This document shows positions 15,470 through 24,128 of a DNA stretch of 42,964 nt, one piece after another. Numbering within the stretch: the stretch's first letter is position 1; every line of letters begins with the position of its first letter. Both the position numbers and the translations under genes were made by a program. Source of the stretch: Fidelibacterota bacterium (GTDB lineage Bacteria > Fidelibacterota > Marinisomatia > SCGC-AAA003-L08 > D37C17); assembly GCA_004124405.1 (NCBI GenBank), contig SCKP01000011.1, positions 1 to 42,964 on the forward strand, written 5' to 3'. The notes beneath the pieces were generated by a model. The model was not told the DNA's origin. It did not search any database and saw nothing but the letters and a program-made list of their open reading frames with translations.

Positions 15470-16276
15470 TTAAAATCCTTCTATTTTAGCAGATTTCTTA
15501 TAGAGCTGAAAAACAATATGCCACCCCACCGCCACCATAATCATGAGAAACAACCAGTCAGTGGATTCAGTAATCCATAAATTACCACCGGCAAAGTGGG
15601 TAGTGTGTTCATTGATCATGGTCCAGATTAATGGTACGGACATATAGGTATTATGCTTTGACCGCAATCCGGCTAAAGCTACCAGGTTTCCATCGGGTGC
15701 TTCCCCGTTTTTAATTGCGGTAATAATCTTCTGCTGAGCCGGCCAGATTCGAAACCAGACATTGAAAGCCATCATGGTACCAAACATTGCGCCCAGGTGA
15801 ATATTAAAGGCACGGTAATCAAATCCTGCGCAGAATTTCATGCAATACACAACGGCACCTACCAGCACAAAACTGATAATGGTGACGACTCGTACATTCT
15901 TAGCTAACCCACTTTTATACAGAAAATCATATAAAAATACCGCAGCAAACACTACCAAAAGCATAATATGTGCCCACTTAGTAACTTCTGTTCCCTCTGC
16001 AAACATAAGATTACCACCTGATTCTCCCATGGATAAGCTACCTGCCCAATATATTACATATAGAAGAACAACCCCAGTTACCCATGTCCAGGCGGCACCC
16101 CAGCGAAACCAGTATAGAGTACGAGGCATGAGTTCTGGTATAACCTTCTTTTTCGTATCCCCATCCATAGTTGCCGCTACATGACCATTTATGAAGTTGA
16201 AAAAGTATAAGAGCCCAATCCAGGTAATCCCAGCGATAATATGCAGCCATTTAAAAATTGGATGAATTAGTTCCAT
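15470..16276 (-). CDS. PuuD-like integral membrane protein (membrane domain only)
   Basis: A 268-residue multi-pass protein beginning MELIHPIFKWLHIIAGITWI. H-x-x-A-G-x-x-W-x-G with HPIFKWLH is the N-terminal signature of the urate hydroxylase PuuD/UPF0093-like membrane domain. His residues at 5, 12 and 32 could bind haem. About seven hydrophobic segments are seen, including WTWVTGVVLLYVIYWAG and FGTMMAFNVWFRIWPAQQKI. Full PuuD proteins add a cytochrome c domain, which is absent here, so urate oxidation is unproven. SD AAGGAGATATA lies before the ATG, 12 bases after the peroxiredoxin stop, so the two are likely co-transcribed. Confidence 0.72.
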   Translation of the reverse strand: MELIHPIFKWLHIIAGITWIGLLYFFNFINGHVAATMDGDTKKKVIPELMPRTLYWFRWGAAWTWVTGVVLLYVIYWAGSLSMGESGGNLMFAEGTEVTKWAHIMLLVVFAAVFLYDFLYKSGLAKNVRVVTIISFVLVGAVVYCMKFCAGFDYRAFNIHLGAMFGTMMAFNVWFRIWPAQQKIITAIKNGEAPDGNLVALAGLRSKHNTYMSVPLIWTMINEHTTHFAGGNLWITESTDWLFLMIMVAVGWHIVFQLYKKSAKIEGF

Positions 16277-16288
16277 TATATCTCCTTA

Positions 16289-16933
16289 TTAAAGATTAGA
16301 GGCTTCTTCAGCCAGATATTTTCTCATTCCGTCATCAGAAGCTCCCATGGCAGTTTCACCGGTTTTCCAACCAGCAGGGCATACTTCACCATGTTCTGTA
16401 TGGAAAGCAAGTGCATCTACCATCCTGAGCATTTCATCTATATTACGGCCAAGAGGAAGATCATTTAAAACAGCATGACGAATAACACCTTCTTCATCAA
16501 TAAGAAAGGAACCACGAATAGCAACTTTCCCACCAACAGAAGTCTCAATTTCTTCATCATCTATTAAAACAGTAGCGGATTGAGAACCCATAAGCACATT
16601 ATAAGCTCTTGAAATTGATTTATCTAAATCAGCAATTAGGGGGTAATTAATATCTCCAATTCCACCCTGATTAACTTTCATTTCTTTCCATCTTAGATGG
16701 CTGAATTGTGAATCAACTGAACAGCCCAGAACCTGGACATTTCGCTTTTCAAAATCGCCTAAACGGTGATTAAAAGCAATAAGCTCAGTGGGTCAGACAT
16801 AGGTGAAATCCAGAGGATAAAAGAATAAAACCACCTTCTTGCCCCTATAATCAGAAAGGGTTATATCTTTAAAACTATTGTCCGGCATAACAGCAGTTGC
16901 TGTAAAATCCGGAGCTTGCTTGGTTACTAACAT
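16289..16933 (-). CDS. Selenocysteine-containing 2-Cys peroxiredoxin (AhpC/Prx1 type), UGA-coded Sec47
   Basis: The full frame is 214 residues from ATG 16933 (SD AAGGAGAG) to the stop at 16289, with one in-frame TGA at 16795-16793. The product begins [17 protein letters not shown] and reaches [20 protein letters not shown]. The TGA replaces exactly the peroxidatic Cys of the universal F-T-F/Y-V-C-P-T-E motif. The rest is intact: Thr49, [23 protein letters not shown] (Arg140) and the resolving Cys185 in HGEVCPAGW. No other stop or frameshift is present, and a SECIS-like hairpin follows the TGA. It should reduce peroxides using thioredoxin-type donors. Callers that read TGA as stop would start at an internal Met (16681) and lose the active site. 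Confidence 0.9.
16744..16777 (-). promoter_or_regulatory. SECIS-like hairpin of the peroxiredoxin gene
   Basis: It begins 16 bases after the UGA. Pairs in order: GCUUUU/AAAAGC (6), AAUC/GAUU (4) with a three-base bulge UUG on the 3' side, an A-C mismatch, CC/GG, and apical loop GUUUA with G first. Bacterial SECIS elements are hairpins just 3' of the UGA inside the reading frame, with a G at the start of a short apical loop. Confidence 0.72.
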
Positions 16934-17134
16934 GCAGTTCTCTCCTTATTGTGTATTAGTTGTAGAATCTTGACAATTTCCAGAAAACATTATTTGGAAA
17001 TATTGGAAATTGCTTTCTTAATTATATGAAATTAATTATCAAAATTTCAAATTAAATAGTAATTAATCCTGCTTATTTTAAGGGGTTTATTTTAGGTAGA
17101 ACAAGGATTAAAAGCAGGAAAGAAAAAGAGTAGT

Positions 17135-18424
17135 TTAATATAAACTGATAATGAGATCTTTTATGGTATCATAATTGCCAGTACATTCACCAAGAGCAGT
17201 GGGGTCTGGATTAAATGAGGTAAGATTTAACCTGGTAATGTAATTACCTTCTCTATCTAAAAAGATTAGATCGCGGAGAGTTATTTCCCAATCTTCCCAT
17301 ACGTCACCATAAGTAACGTCAGGTTCACCGTCTCCATCTTCATCATCCCATACTCCATCACCATCATCATCATCAATATCTTGTACCCAGGGTAATACTC
17401 TAATTCCATCACAATTTGAGCATCCATCAGGATCATCACAAACCATGCAATGATAGTCATTATCAATGTATTGAAATCCGTTGATGCCGCTAATATTTAC
17501 TTCGGTATATCCTTCTGATTGTAATTCGAGAAACATATCGTTTAAGACACCGAACCGGTGGCGGCACATACTTCAGCCGGCTTTCCCGAAATAGTAAAGG
17601 GACACATTTCCATTAAACACTTCCGGTCCAATCATTTGAGCAAAAAAATCAGAATTTTCATTTATATCTTCATATAGCCATTCAGAAAGCTGCTCGGCTG
17701 GAGCACCGTTCAAAATGATGTTAACCAGTCCTACGATGTCAAGAATATTTATTGAGCCATCACCATTTATATCACCACCAGGAAGATTGTCACCTGATAA
17801 TGCTGCATTTGCCAGCATGACAATATCCAGTATATTGACAGCGCCATCACCATTTATATCCCCGATTAGATCATCTATCTCTGGTTCATAAATGTATTCA
17901 GCCCAAATAGATAGAGCGCCGCATTGTCCCGTAGTAGTTTCCGCCCAATTTGAACCGAGGTCATTACTGGTGGAGTAGGGGAAAGTTGCATTATTAGAGT
18001 AAAACCAGGTAATCTGGGAGTCTGAATCATTGGCATGAATGGTGAGCCAATAAAAATTATCTTCATCCAGGTAAATACATAGGTCAGTTGTGATTATGAG
18101 AAAGTAATTATTGCCATGTGTTTCCTCAGATATATCTACCTGCCATGAATAAATTTCTTCGCCAGGGGAATTGTTATTGTCAGCTTGAAGTATTATAGTT
18201 GCATTGGCAGGTTCAGAAATATTGGATGCATAAATCTTTAAAGCTTCCAATACCATGTCGGATTCAATATAAAATCTATCGCTAACTGATTGGCCTGTCG
18301 ATCCATCATGTTGAATCATAAATCCATCATTCCCGCTTGGAGATCCCGTGGTAAATACAAGCGACCTATCCTGTCCAAGGAGGGGGCTTATAGCCAAAAG
18401 AAGTATTATTGCTTTTAAATTCAT
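17135..18424 (-). CDS. Secreted dockerin-containing selenoprotein with C-terminal selenoprotein-P-like UxxC domain
   Basis: Two open frames (18424-17573 and 17569-17135) are the same frame joined through one TGA at 17575-17573, giving 429 residues with Sec284. Order: signal peptide (1-18); beta-sandwich-like region (20-180); dockerin-type Ca repeats GDINGDGAVNILDIV (188-202) and GDINGDGSINILDIV (217-231); then a thioredoxin-like domain from about 265. That domain reads VSLYYFGKAG-U-SMC (UxxC, Cys287), LELQSEGYTEVNISGINGFQ, four cysteines (326, 329, 335, 338), an Asp/Gly-rich Ca-like insert (349-368), then DVWEDWEITLRDLIFLDREG. Order and wording match the N-terminal domain of animal selenoprotein P (UxxC, EGY-N-I-S, DVW, D-x-L/F-I-x-x-D-R-x-G). 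The annotation as Sec protein rests on this and the following hairpin. Confidence 0.85.
17548..17560 (-). promoter_or_regulatory. SECIS-like hairpin of the SelP-like gene
   Basis: Perfect CACCG-GUU-CGGUG, five pairs with a three-base loop beginning with G, starts 13 bases after the UGA (apical G at +18). One more G-C pair forms beyond a C-U mismatch. Placement and loop fit the bacterial SECIS pattern. Confidence 0.72.
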
Positions 18425-18486
18425 AAGGCAAATATAAGAAATACTCCTTAATTATTGAAGTGATAAAGGTCACCTCAATTTTGATT

Positions 18487-20949
18487 TTATTTTACTGAAA
18501 ATGAGTAGGGAAGCAGCATCAGTATTTCATTATCAAGTAATATTGGAATTACATTGAGCACATCTAATTCCTGAGATAATTTTTCAGGTAATAAGTTCAA
18601 ATAATTAGTTGAGCTAATTTTAGCTGCAAATTTCATAAAATTATCTTCATTCTGGGGGTATTCTACAATCTCAATTTCCTTTCCTTCTAAGCCTGCTGCA
18701 GATTTAGCCAAATTAATGGCAGTTTGCAATCCACCAGTTACATCAACTAAGGGTATCGAAATATTATTTTGGGCTCTCATACCAGTGAAAACACGCCCCA
18801 TTGCTACGTCGTCCAGATCACCCGTTTCAGGGAAGTCATCCCGACCCTTAATGACACGATCTTTAAATTTGCTGTACACATCATTTATGCTTGCTTGTAT
18901 TTTTTTTCTTTCTTCCTTTGAAATCAAGCGACTTCCCGAACCAAAATCTGAGAATTCACCCCTTTTAATAAGGTCACTGGTGAGTCCCCATTTATTCATT
19001 AATTTACTAATATTCAGACGAAGTCCGATAACCCCAATGGAACCTGTAACCGTGGCAGCATGAGCCACAATGGTATCAGCCTGGCAGGCTATATAGTACC
19101 CGCCGGAAGCAGCAACATCAGACATGGAGGCGATAAATGGTTTTACATTACTGCTGTCTTCTTCTGTGGTTTTTAATACTTCCCGCCACATTTGGTCTGA
19201 GGCAAGGGCAGAACCGCCACCACTGTCAATCCTAAGTACAATAGCTTTTATATCTTTATTTTCCCGAGCTGACTTAATAGCCTTTATTATGGTTTCATCT
19301 CCCATAATAGAGGAGCCTGCTGGACCAGGATTACTTTTGCCGGATACAATTCCACCCACGGCGTAAATAATAGCAATCTTCTCCTTCTTCTCAGGTGCCC
19401 ATTCATGAACATAATCATCAGCCCTGTCTATATCTTTCCATTTTATAATTTCAACTTTTTCATCGTTTAATGAATTTACATAGTCATCAAATTGATCTGG
19501 GTACATTATGCTATCTGCTAAGCCTGCGGTAATAGCATCTTGAGGGCGAAAGTAGGGACCGTTATCAATAATTTCTTCAGAATGGTTTGTATCCCAATTA
19601 CGACCTTTTGAAATTCCATCTACAAATATACTATAAAAGTCATCTAAGAGGTCACCGTAGTTTTCTTCCATTTCAGGAGACATCTTTTTGTTTAAAAATT
19701 GGTCCGCAGCAGTTTTGTAAGATTTTCCATCAAATTCTACCCGAAATACTTCTGGAACAATTAATAAGGTATCTAATAATCCTCTCAGAAATGTAATTTC
19801 AATACTCAGCCCTTTTAAATAAATTCCAGTATATTCATTTAAATAAATTTCATCTGCCATGGAAACAAGGTAATAATCTATATTGGAAATTCCTTTGTCG
19901 GCATAAACAATAATTGATTTCCCAGCTTCTTTAAAACGACTGAGTGCGGCATATATTTCACCCCGTTTAGCAAATCCAGCTCTTATATTTCCAATGTCAA
20001 TTATAAATCCATCAATTTCCGGGTCATCTGTATATTTATCAATTTCTTCAATCCAAGTACGTAGCTGAATCCCAGTTTCTGGCTTTTTTGAAAAAGGTGA
20101 GATGTTAAAATCAAAATTAAATGGGGGAGTAAATGGGTTTTCTTCTATAAATAATCCACTCAGTTTCATGCGGATGAATTTTTGAGTATCCTTTGCTTTT
20201 TTCTTGAAGATACTGTTCTGTTTTTGACTGCTTGTATAAAAGCCAATGCCACCATTTAATTCATTTACATCATTATATGTAGTAGGTGAATAAACATATT
20301 CTTTTCCAAAATTAAATCCTAAATTAAATTGAAAATTATCAAAATCTGAATTAGAACGAGCACTTAAAATAACTCCATCAATTGGCTCCAGGGTTATATG
20401 AGGAGAATAGTCTGAAGTATTTTTATTTGTAAAATTAACATCCACACCAAGAGTGAGTTTATGATTTAAAAAAGGAAGTGGGCGTAATGCAAAACCAAAA
20501 ATAGAATGATTATATTGCGTTAATTCATCATTAAACTGGGCAACAAATCCAATAGATGTAAAATTTAAAGGACGGTATAGAAAACCAAAATCAAGCAAAT
20601 GGTGTTTATTCCATTTAATTCCAGCAAAGGCATTGTGGAAAATTGAAAAGCCTATTCCAACATTTCCATCAGAGGGGTTAAATGTGTCGGGAAATTTTCC
20701 ATCAATAAATTCATATTTCAAATCATATCCAAAACCATCCATTCTGTTTGATGAGTGTATTGTAAAAATAGACCCAAAGGGAATATAGGTACCAGATTGA
20801 GAGCCCCTTGAAATTCCAAGACCTGCAGGATTATTTGTGATAGCGTCTAAATTATCGGGGGTGGCTACCGACACTCCACCCCAAGCATCCTGGCCAGGAA
20901 GAAATGAAATGGAATTGATTATAATAATTAATTGGAGCAATTTCTGCAT
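18487..20949 (-). CDS. SppA-type S49 signal peptide peptidase with N-terminal beta-barrel-like domain
   Basis: An 820-residue protein. The signal peptide MQKLLQLIIIINSISFLPGQ is followed by DAWGGVSVATPDNLDAITNN and alternating strands (to about 245) like PorV/FadL-type barrels. Then comes a full double S49 peptidase. The first half has the catalytic-Lys block YADKGISNIDYYLVSMADEI (about 345-364). The second half has RIDSGGGSALASD and the nucleophile block SMSDVAASGGYYIACQAD with TGSIGVIG (about 600-650). Both halves of 67K-type SppA are present, so the peptidase should be active on membrane or exported peptides. The barrel fusion places it at the outer membrane by inference. Start ATG at 20949 gives the clean signal peptide. 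Confidence 0.85.
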   Translation of the reverse strand: MQKLLQLIIIINSISFLPGQDAWGGVSVATPDNLDAITNNPAGLGISRGSQSGTYIPFGSIFTIHSSNRMDGFGYDLKYEFIDGKFPDTFNPSDGNVGIGFSIFHNAFAGIKWNKHHLLDFGFLYRPLNFTSIGFVAQFNDELTQYNHSIFGFALRPLPFLNHKLTLGVDVNFTNKNTSDYSPHITLEPIDGVILSARSNSDFDNFQFNLGFNFGKEYVYSPTTYNDVNELNGGIGFYTSSQKQNSIFKKKAKDTQKFIRMKLSGLFIEENPFTPPFNFDFNISPFSKKPETGIQLRTWIEEIDKYTDDPEIDGFIIDIGNIRAGFAKRGEIYAALSRFKEAGKSIIVYADKGISNIDYYLVSMADEIYLNEYTGIYLKGLSIEITFLRGLLDTLLIVPEVFRVEFDGKSYKTAADQFLNKKMSPEMEENYGDLLDDFYSIFVDGISKGRNWDTNHSEEIIDNGPYFRPQDAITAGLADSIMYPDQFDDYVNSLNDEKVEIIKWKDIDRADDYVHEWAPEKKEKIAIIYAVGGIVSGKSNPGPAGSSIMGDETIIKAIKSARENKDIKAIVLRIDSGGGSALASDQMWREVLKTTEEDSSNVKPFIASMSDVAASGGYYIACQADTIVAHAATVTGSIGVIGLRLNISKLMNKWGLTSDLIKRGEFSDFGSGSRLISKEERKKIQASINDVYSKFKDRVIKGRDDFPETGDLDDVAMGRVFTGMRAQNNISIPLVDVTGGLQTAINLAKSAAGLEGKEIEIVEYPQNEDNFMKFAAKISSTNYLNLLPEKLSQELDVLNVIPILLDNEILMLLPYSFSVK

Positions 20950-21030
20950 TTTGATTCCTTTATATTCGTATTGAAGTTGATGAACTACGTAAATTTACAA
21001 TGAATTTTAGGATTGGAGAAAAGAATCAAA

Positions 21031-21474
21031 ATGAAAATAGGTAAAGTAATTCAATGGGATATGGGGCACAGAGTGTTGAATCATCGCTCTGTTTGCAAAG
21101 GACTGCATGGTCATCGATATAAAGCGGAAATTTGTGTTGAAGGGAAATTGATCGAAGAAAAAGGGGCATCTGAAGAGGGTATGGTCATTGACTTTGCCGA
21201 TATAAAGAAAGTCGCCCAGAAATTTATCCAGGAAGAATTAGACCATGCCTTTATGGTTTGGGATAGGGATCATGAATTATTAGAATTCTTCAAGAGCTCC
21301 CAGGGGCATAAACCAGTTATTGTACCATTTACCCCAACAGCAGAAAATGTAGCTGCCTATATTTTTAACAAATTAAAAGATAAATTTACAGACGTATTTA
21401 AAACTGGACTCAAGCTTCAATCGGTTAAATTATGGGAAACTCCAAGTAGTTATGCGTTGTATGATGAGGGGTAA
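21031..21474 (+). CDS. queD: 6-pyruvoyl-tetrahydropterin synthase/QueD family protein
   Basis: A 147-residue T-fold enzyme. I choose ATG 21031 with GGAGAA upstream; an in-frame TTG at 21013 lies inside the SD and is unlikely. Zinc-binding histidines are seen in MGHRVLNH (about 12-19) and GLHGHRY (His-x-His, about 26-32). The catalytic Cys lies between them in SVCKGLHGH, and the ELDHAF (about 71-76) and KLWETPSSYA blocks follow. It makes 6-carboxy-tetrahydropterin for queuosine synthesis, or acts in folate or pterin metabolism. It diverges from the SppA gene; no other queuosine gene is nearby. Confidence 0.88.
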   Translation: MKIGKVIQWDMGHRVLNHRSVCKGLHGHRYKAEICVEGKLIEEKGASEEGMVIDFADIKKVAQKFIQEELDHAFMVWDRDHELLEFFKSSQGHKPVIVPFTPTAENVAAYIFNKLKDKFTDVFKTGLKLQSVKLWETPSSYALYDEG

Positions 21475-21579
21475 ATTGAAGATGGTCGCTCCGGGTTATA
21501 GGTGTTGGATGCTGCTTATACGGTAGCAACTTATTTGAGGGAATGACATACTATTCCCAATTACCTGATCACCATTAAT

Positions 21580-22449
21580 TTACTTCTTTTTGCCGCGTAC
21601 AACCCGTTCAATAAGCGCCCATGCTGTTTTTGGAATTTTCTCTAATTTATTAAATTCTCCAGCATTATATATCCATTCACCACCGTCCAGGGTTACAACC
21701 TCACCATTCATATAGCCTGAATAATCAGATAGCATATAGGCTGCCAGGTTGGCTAATTCCTGATGGTTACCATAGCGCTTCATGGGCAGTGATTTTTCAA
21801 AATTAAAGAACGTTGAAATTGGTTTAGGGAACAGTCTATCCCAAGCGCCTTTAGTGGGAAAGGGACCCGGAGCTATGGCATTACACCTTATTCCATATTT
21901 TACCCATTCGGAGGCCAGAGATCGCGTGAGGGCTAAAACACCACCCTTAGCAGCTGCTGATGGTGCAACAAAGGATGACCCCGTCCACGCATAGGTTGTT
22001 ACAATATTCAGCATAACACCAGGATGTTTTTTCTTTATCCAATGCTTGCCAAGTAGTAATGAATAATTATAGGTACCTTTTAATACTATATCAATTATTA
22101 CATCAAAGGCTTTTGGGGTAAGACGCTCAGTGGGGCTAATAAAATTTCCTGCTGCATTGTTTAAGAGGCAATCAATTTTATCAAATTTTTCCAATGATGC
22201 TGTAATTACCCGTTTTACATCTTTATGATCTCTCACATCCCCGGAAATGGGTAATACTTCTCCATTATATTGATTGAATTCAGCAGCTGTTTCATCCAAT
22301 ACCTTCTGCCTCCTGCTGGTAATAATTAAATTTGCACCCAACTCCATGAAATATTTCCCCATTGATTTTCCTAGGCCAGTTCCACCACCAGTAATGAGTA
22401 TAACCTTTTCTTTTAGTGCTCCTTCTTTCAACATTCCTGAATATTTCAT
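21580..22449 (-). CDS. SDR-family oxidoreductase, 2,4-dienoyl-CoA reductase-like
   Basis: A 289-residue short-chain dehydrogenase. The cofactor motif is ITGGGTGLGKSMGK (19-32), with R-R at the end of strand 2 (TSRRQ) favouring NADPH. The NNAAGNF motif is near 96. The usual catalytic Tyr of Y-x-x-x-K is not plain: the segment reads FVAPSAAAKGGVLALTRSLA, with Ser/Ala before AAKGG, as in the FadH/DECR branch that uses other residues. C-terminal GPFPTKGAWDRL and YMNGEVVTLDGG also fit DECR. It would act in unsaturated fatty-acid oxidation. Convergent with queD. Confidence 0.82.
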   Translation of the reverse strand: MKYSGMLKEGALKEKVILITGGGTGLGKSMGKYFMELGANLIITSRRQKVLDETAAEFNQYNGEVLPISGDVRDHKDVKRVITASLEKFDKIDCLLNNAAGNFISPTERLTPKAFDVIIDIVLKGTYNYSLLLGKHWIKKKHPGVMLNIVTTYAWTGSSFVAPSAAAKGGVLALTRSLASEWVKYGIRCNAIAPGPFPTKGAWDRLFPKPISTFFNFEKSLPMKRYGNHQELANLAAYMLSDYSGYMNGEVVTLDGGEWIYNAGEFNKLEKIPKTAWALIERVVRGKKK

Positions 22450-22553
22450 TTTAACTCCTGCTATATGCCTTGTATGAAAATAAAGATTAAGGATAAATTT
22501 CCTCCCTTTAATTTAAACCAATTTATATATACTAAAATCAATTTGGAGAACAA

Positions 22554-24038
22554 ATGGTAAATCTTACCTATATTAACAAAACTAAAAAAGCCTACCCTGA
22601 TTCAGAAAATAGCCTGCTATTTTTGGGTATTTTTAAGGATAAAAAGTTAAATCCACAGCAAAGAACACTTGATAATACTTTAAATAACCGTCTGTCTGCT
22701 GCTATGAAATTGGATGGATTTACTGGGAAAAAAGATGAACAAATCCATATTTTTGGAAATGATTCCAATAAAAGGGTAGTACTTATTGGATTGGGTACTC
22801 AAAAAAATTATACTTCTGATCGGGCAAGAAGTGTGGCGTCAAATATAACTCGATTTTCAACTGATGTAAAGAATTCAGATTTTAGTGTAGATGGCGATTC
22901 ATTTTCTTTAAAGAAAAATATATTTGCCCAAGCATTTGCAGAAGGTCTTGTTTTAGGTTCTTATGAATTTAATGATTATAAAACAAAAAAGGACGATTCC
23001 ATCAAAGCCAGCTCCATTACCATGTACGGAAAGGTTGATGCAAAGACATTGGACAAGGGAGCTATTTTAGGTGCATCGGTTGGCTTTGCACGCGATTTAG
23101 GGAATCACCCTGCCAATATATTAACACCAACATATTTAGCAAGAGCTGCTCAAAAAATATCTGATGATTCCCCTAAAATGAATTGTCTAATTTTTGATGG
23201 AAAAGAATTTAAAAAAATGGGAATGGGTGCCTTTCATGGTGTTGCAATGGGTGCAACTGAACCTGCTAAAATGATAATTGTGGAATATAATGGTGGCCGT
23301 AAAACCCAAAAACCGATTGCACTGGTTGGCAAAGGGCTCACTTTTGATTCAGGTGGAATATCTCTAAAACCACCTCCAAATATGGATGAAATGAAATTTG
23401 ACATGTGTGGAAGTGCTACAGTGATGGGAGTGCTCCAAGCTGTATCAGAACTGAAACCCAAAATCAATATTGTGTTTGCTATTGGTTCTACTGAAAATAT
23501 GCCCGGAAGCAATGCTCAGAGACCGGGTGATATTGTAACAGCCTATAATGGAAAGACTATTGAGGTTCTCAATACTGATGCGGAGGGTCGTTTAGTTTTA
23601 GCAGATGTGCTTTCCTATGTGAATAAGAATTACGAGCCAGCAGCGATACTTGATTTTGCAACATTAACGGGGGCTGTACTGGTTGCTTTAGGTAATAGAG
23701 CCAGCGGTGTACTTGGAAATAATAATACTCTGATGAATGAGGTAAAAAAAGCCAGTGAAGTTAGTTCGGAAAAAGTGTGGGAACTGCCCCTATGGGAAGA
23801 ATATACTAGAGAAATTAAAGGCAAATATGCAGATATTAAAAATATTGGTGAAGCCAGATTGGCAGGCACAATCACTGCTGCTGCATTTTTGAAAGAATTT
23901 GTTGATGATACGCCCTGGGTTCATATGGATATCGCTGGAACAGCATGGGGTCCAAAAGAACCAGCATACCAGCCTAAAGTAGGTGCTACCGGTGTTGCTG
24001 TGAGGCTGGTGTATCAACTTTTGGAAAACAGAATTTAA
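22554..24038 (+). CDS. pepA: Leucyl aminopeptidase (M17)
   Basis: A 494-residue cytosolic metallopeptidase. The N-terminal macro-like domain is about 1-170. The catalytic domain has the family blocks LVGKGLTFDSGGISLKPPPN (about 256-275, Lys and Asp ligands), MKFDMCGSATVMG and NTDAEGRLVLADVL (about 341-354, the M17 signature with the two-metal site and catalytic Arg). The C-terminus has HMDIAGTAW. It removes N-terminal residues from peptides in turnover. The ATG is preceded by TTTGGAGAAC. Full-length and intact. Confidence 0.96.
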   Translation: MVNLTYINKTKKAYPDSENSLLFLGIFKDKKLNPQQRTLDNTLNNRLSAAMKLDGFTGKKDEQIHIFGNDSNKRVVLIGLGTQKNYTSDRARSVASNITRFSTDVKNSDFSVDGDSFSLKKNIFAQAFAEGLVLGSYEFNDYKTKKDDSIKASSITMYGKVDAKTLDKGAILGASVGFARDLGNHPANILTPTYLARAAQKISDDSPKMNCLIFDGKEFKKMGMGAFHGVAMGATEPAKMIIVEYNGGRKTQKPIALVGKGLTFDSGGISLKPPPNMDEMKFDMCGSATVMGVLQAVSELKPKINIVFAIGSTENMPGSNAQRPGDIVTAYNGKTIEVLNTDAEGRLVLADVLSYVNKNYEPAAILDFATLTGAVLVALGNRASGVLGNNNTLMNEVKKASEVSSEKVWELPLWEEYTREIKGKYADIKNIGEARLAGTITAAAFLKEFVDDTPWVHMDIAGTAWGPKEPAYQPKVGATGVAVRLVYQLLENRI

Positions 24039-24128
24039 ATGAAGTCCTGAAAATTACTCAAAATTGAATTTCGATAGATATACTATCCGTTAAAATCAAA
24101 TTTAATTAAAATATAAAAAGGAAATATC

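Noticed and set aside
16682-16933. Peroxiredoxin start at the internal Met at 16681 as a short protein.
   Set aside because: It would lack the whole N-terminal half including the active site; upstream codons are perfectly conserved Prx sequence with a good SD.
16991-17010. Two GGAAAT repeats upstream of the peroxiredoxin gene as an operator.
   Set aside because: They are short and in an AT-rich stretch; I cannot separate them from chance.
17135-17575. Reading the SelP-like gene as an ordinary pseudogene with a nonsense codon, or as two separate proteins.
   Set aside because: The second frame starts in the middle of a redox loop, has no SD, and continues without shift; the TGA is at the first position of a U-x-x-C motif and a SECIS-like hairpin follows. 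A second TGA with the same features is 780 bases away.
21539-21558. GGGAAT/ATTCCC hairpin between queD and the SDR gene.
   Set aside because: Six pairs, no T tract on either side; too weak to call a terminator.
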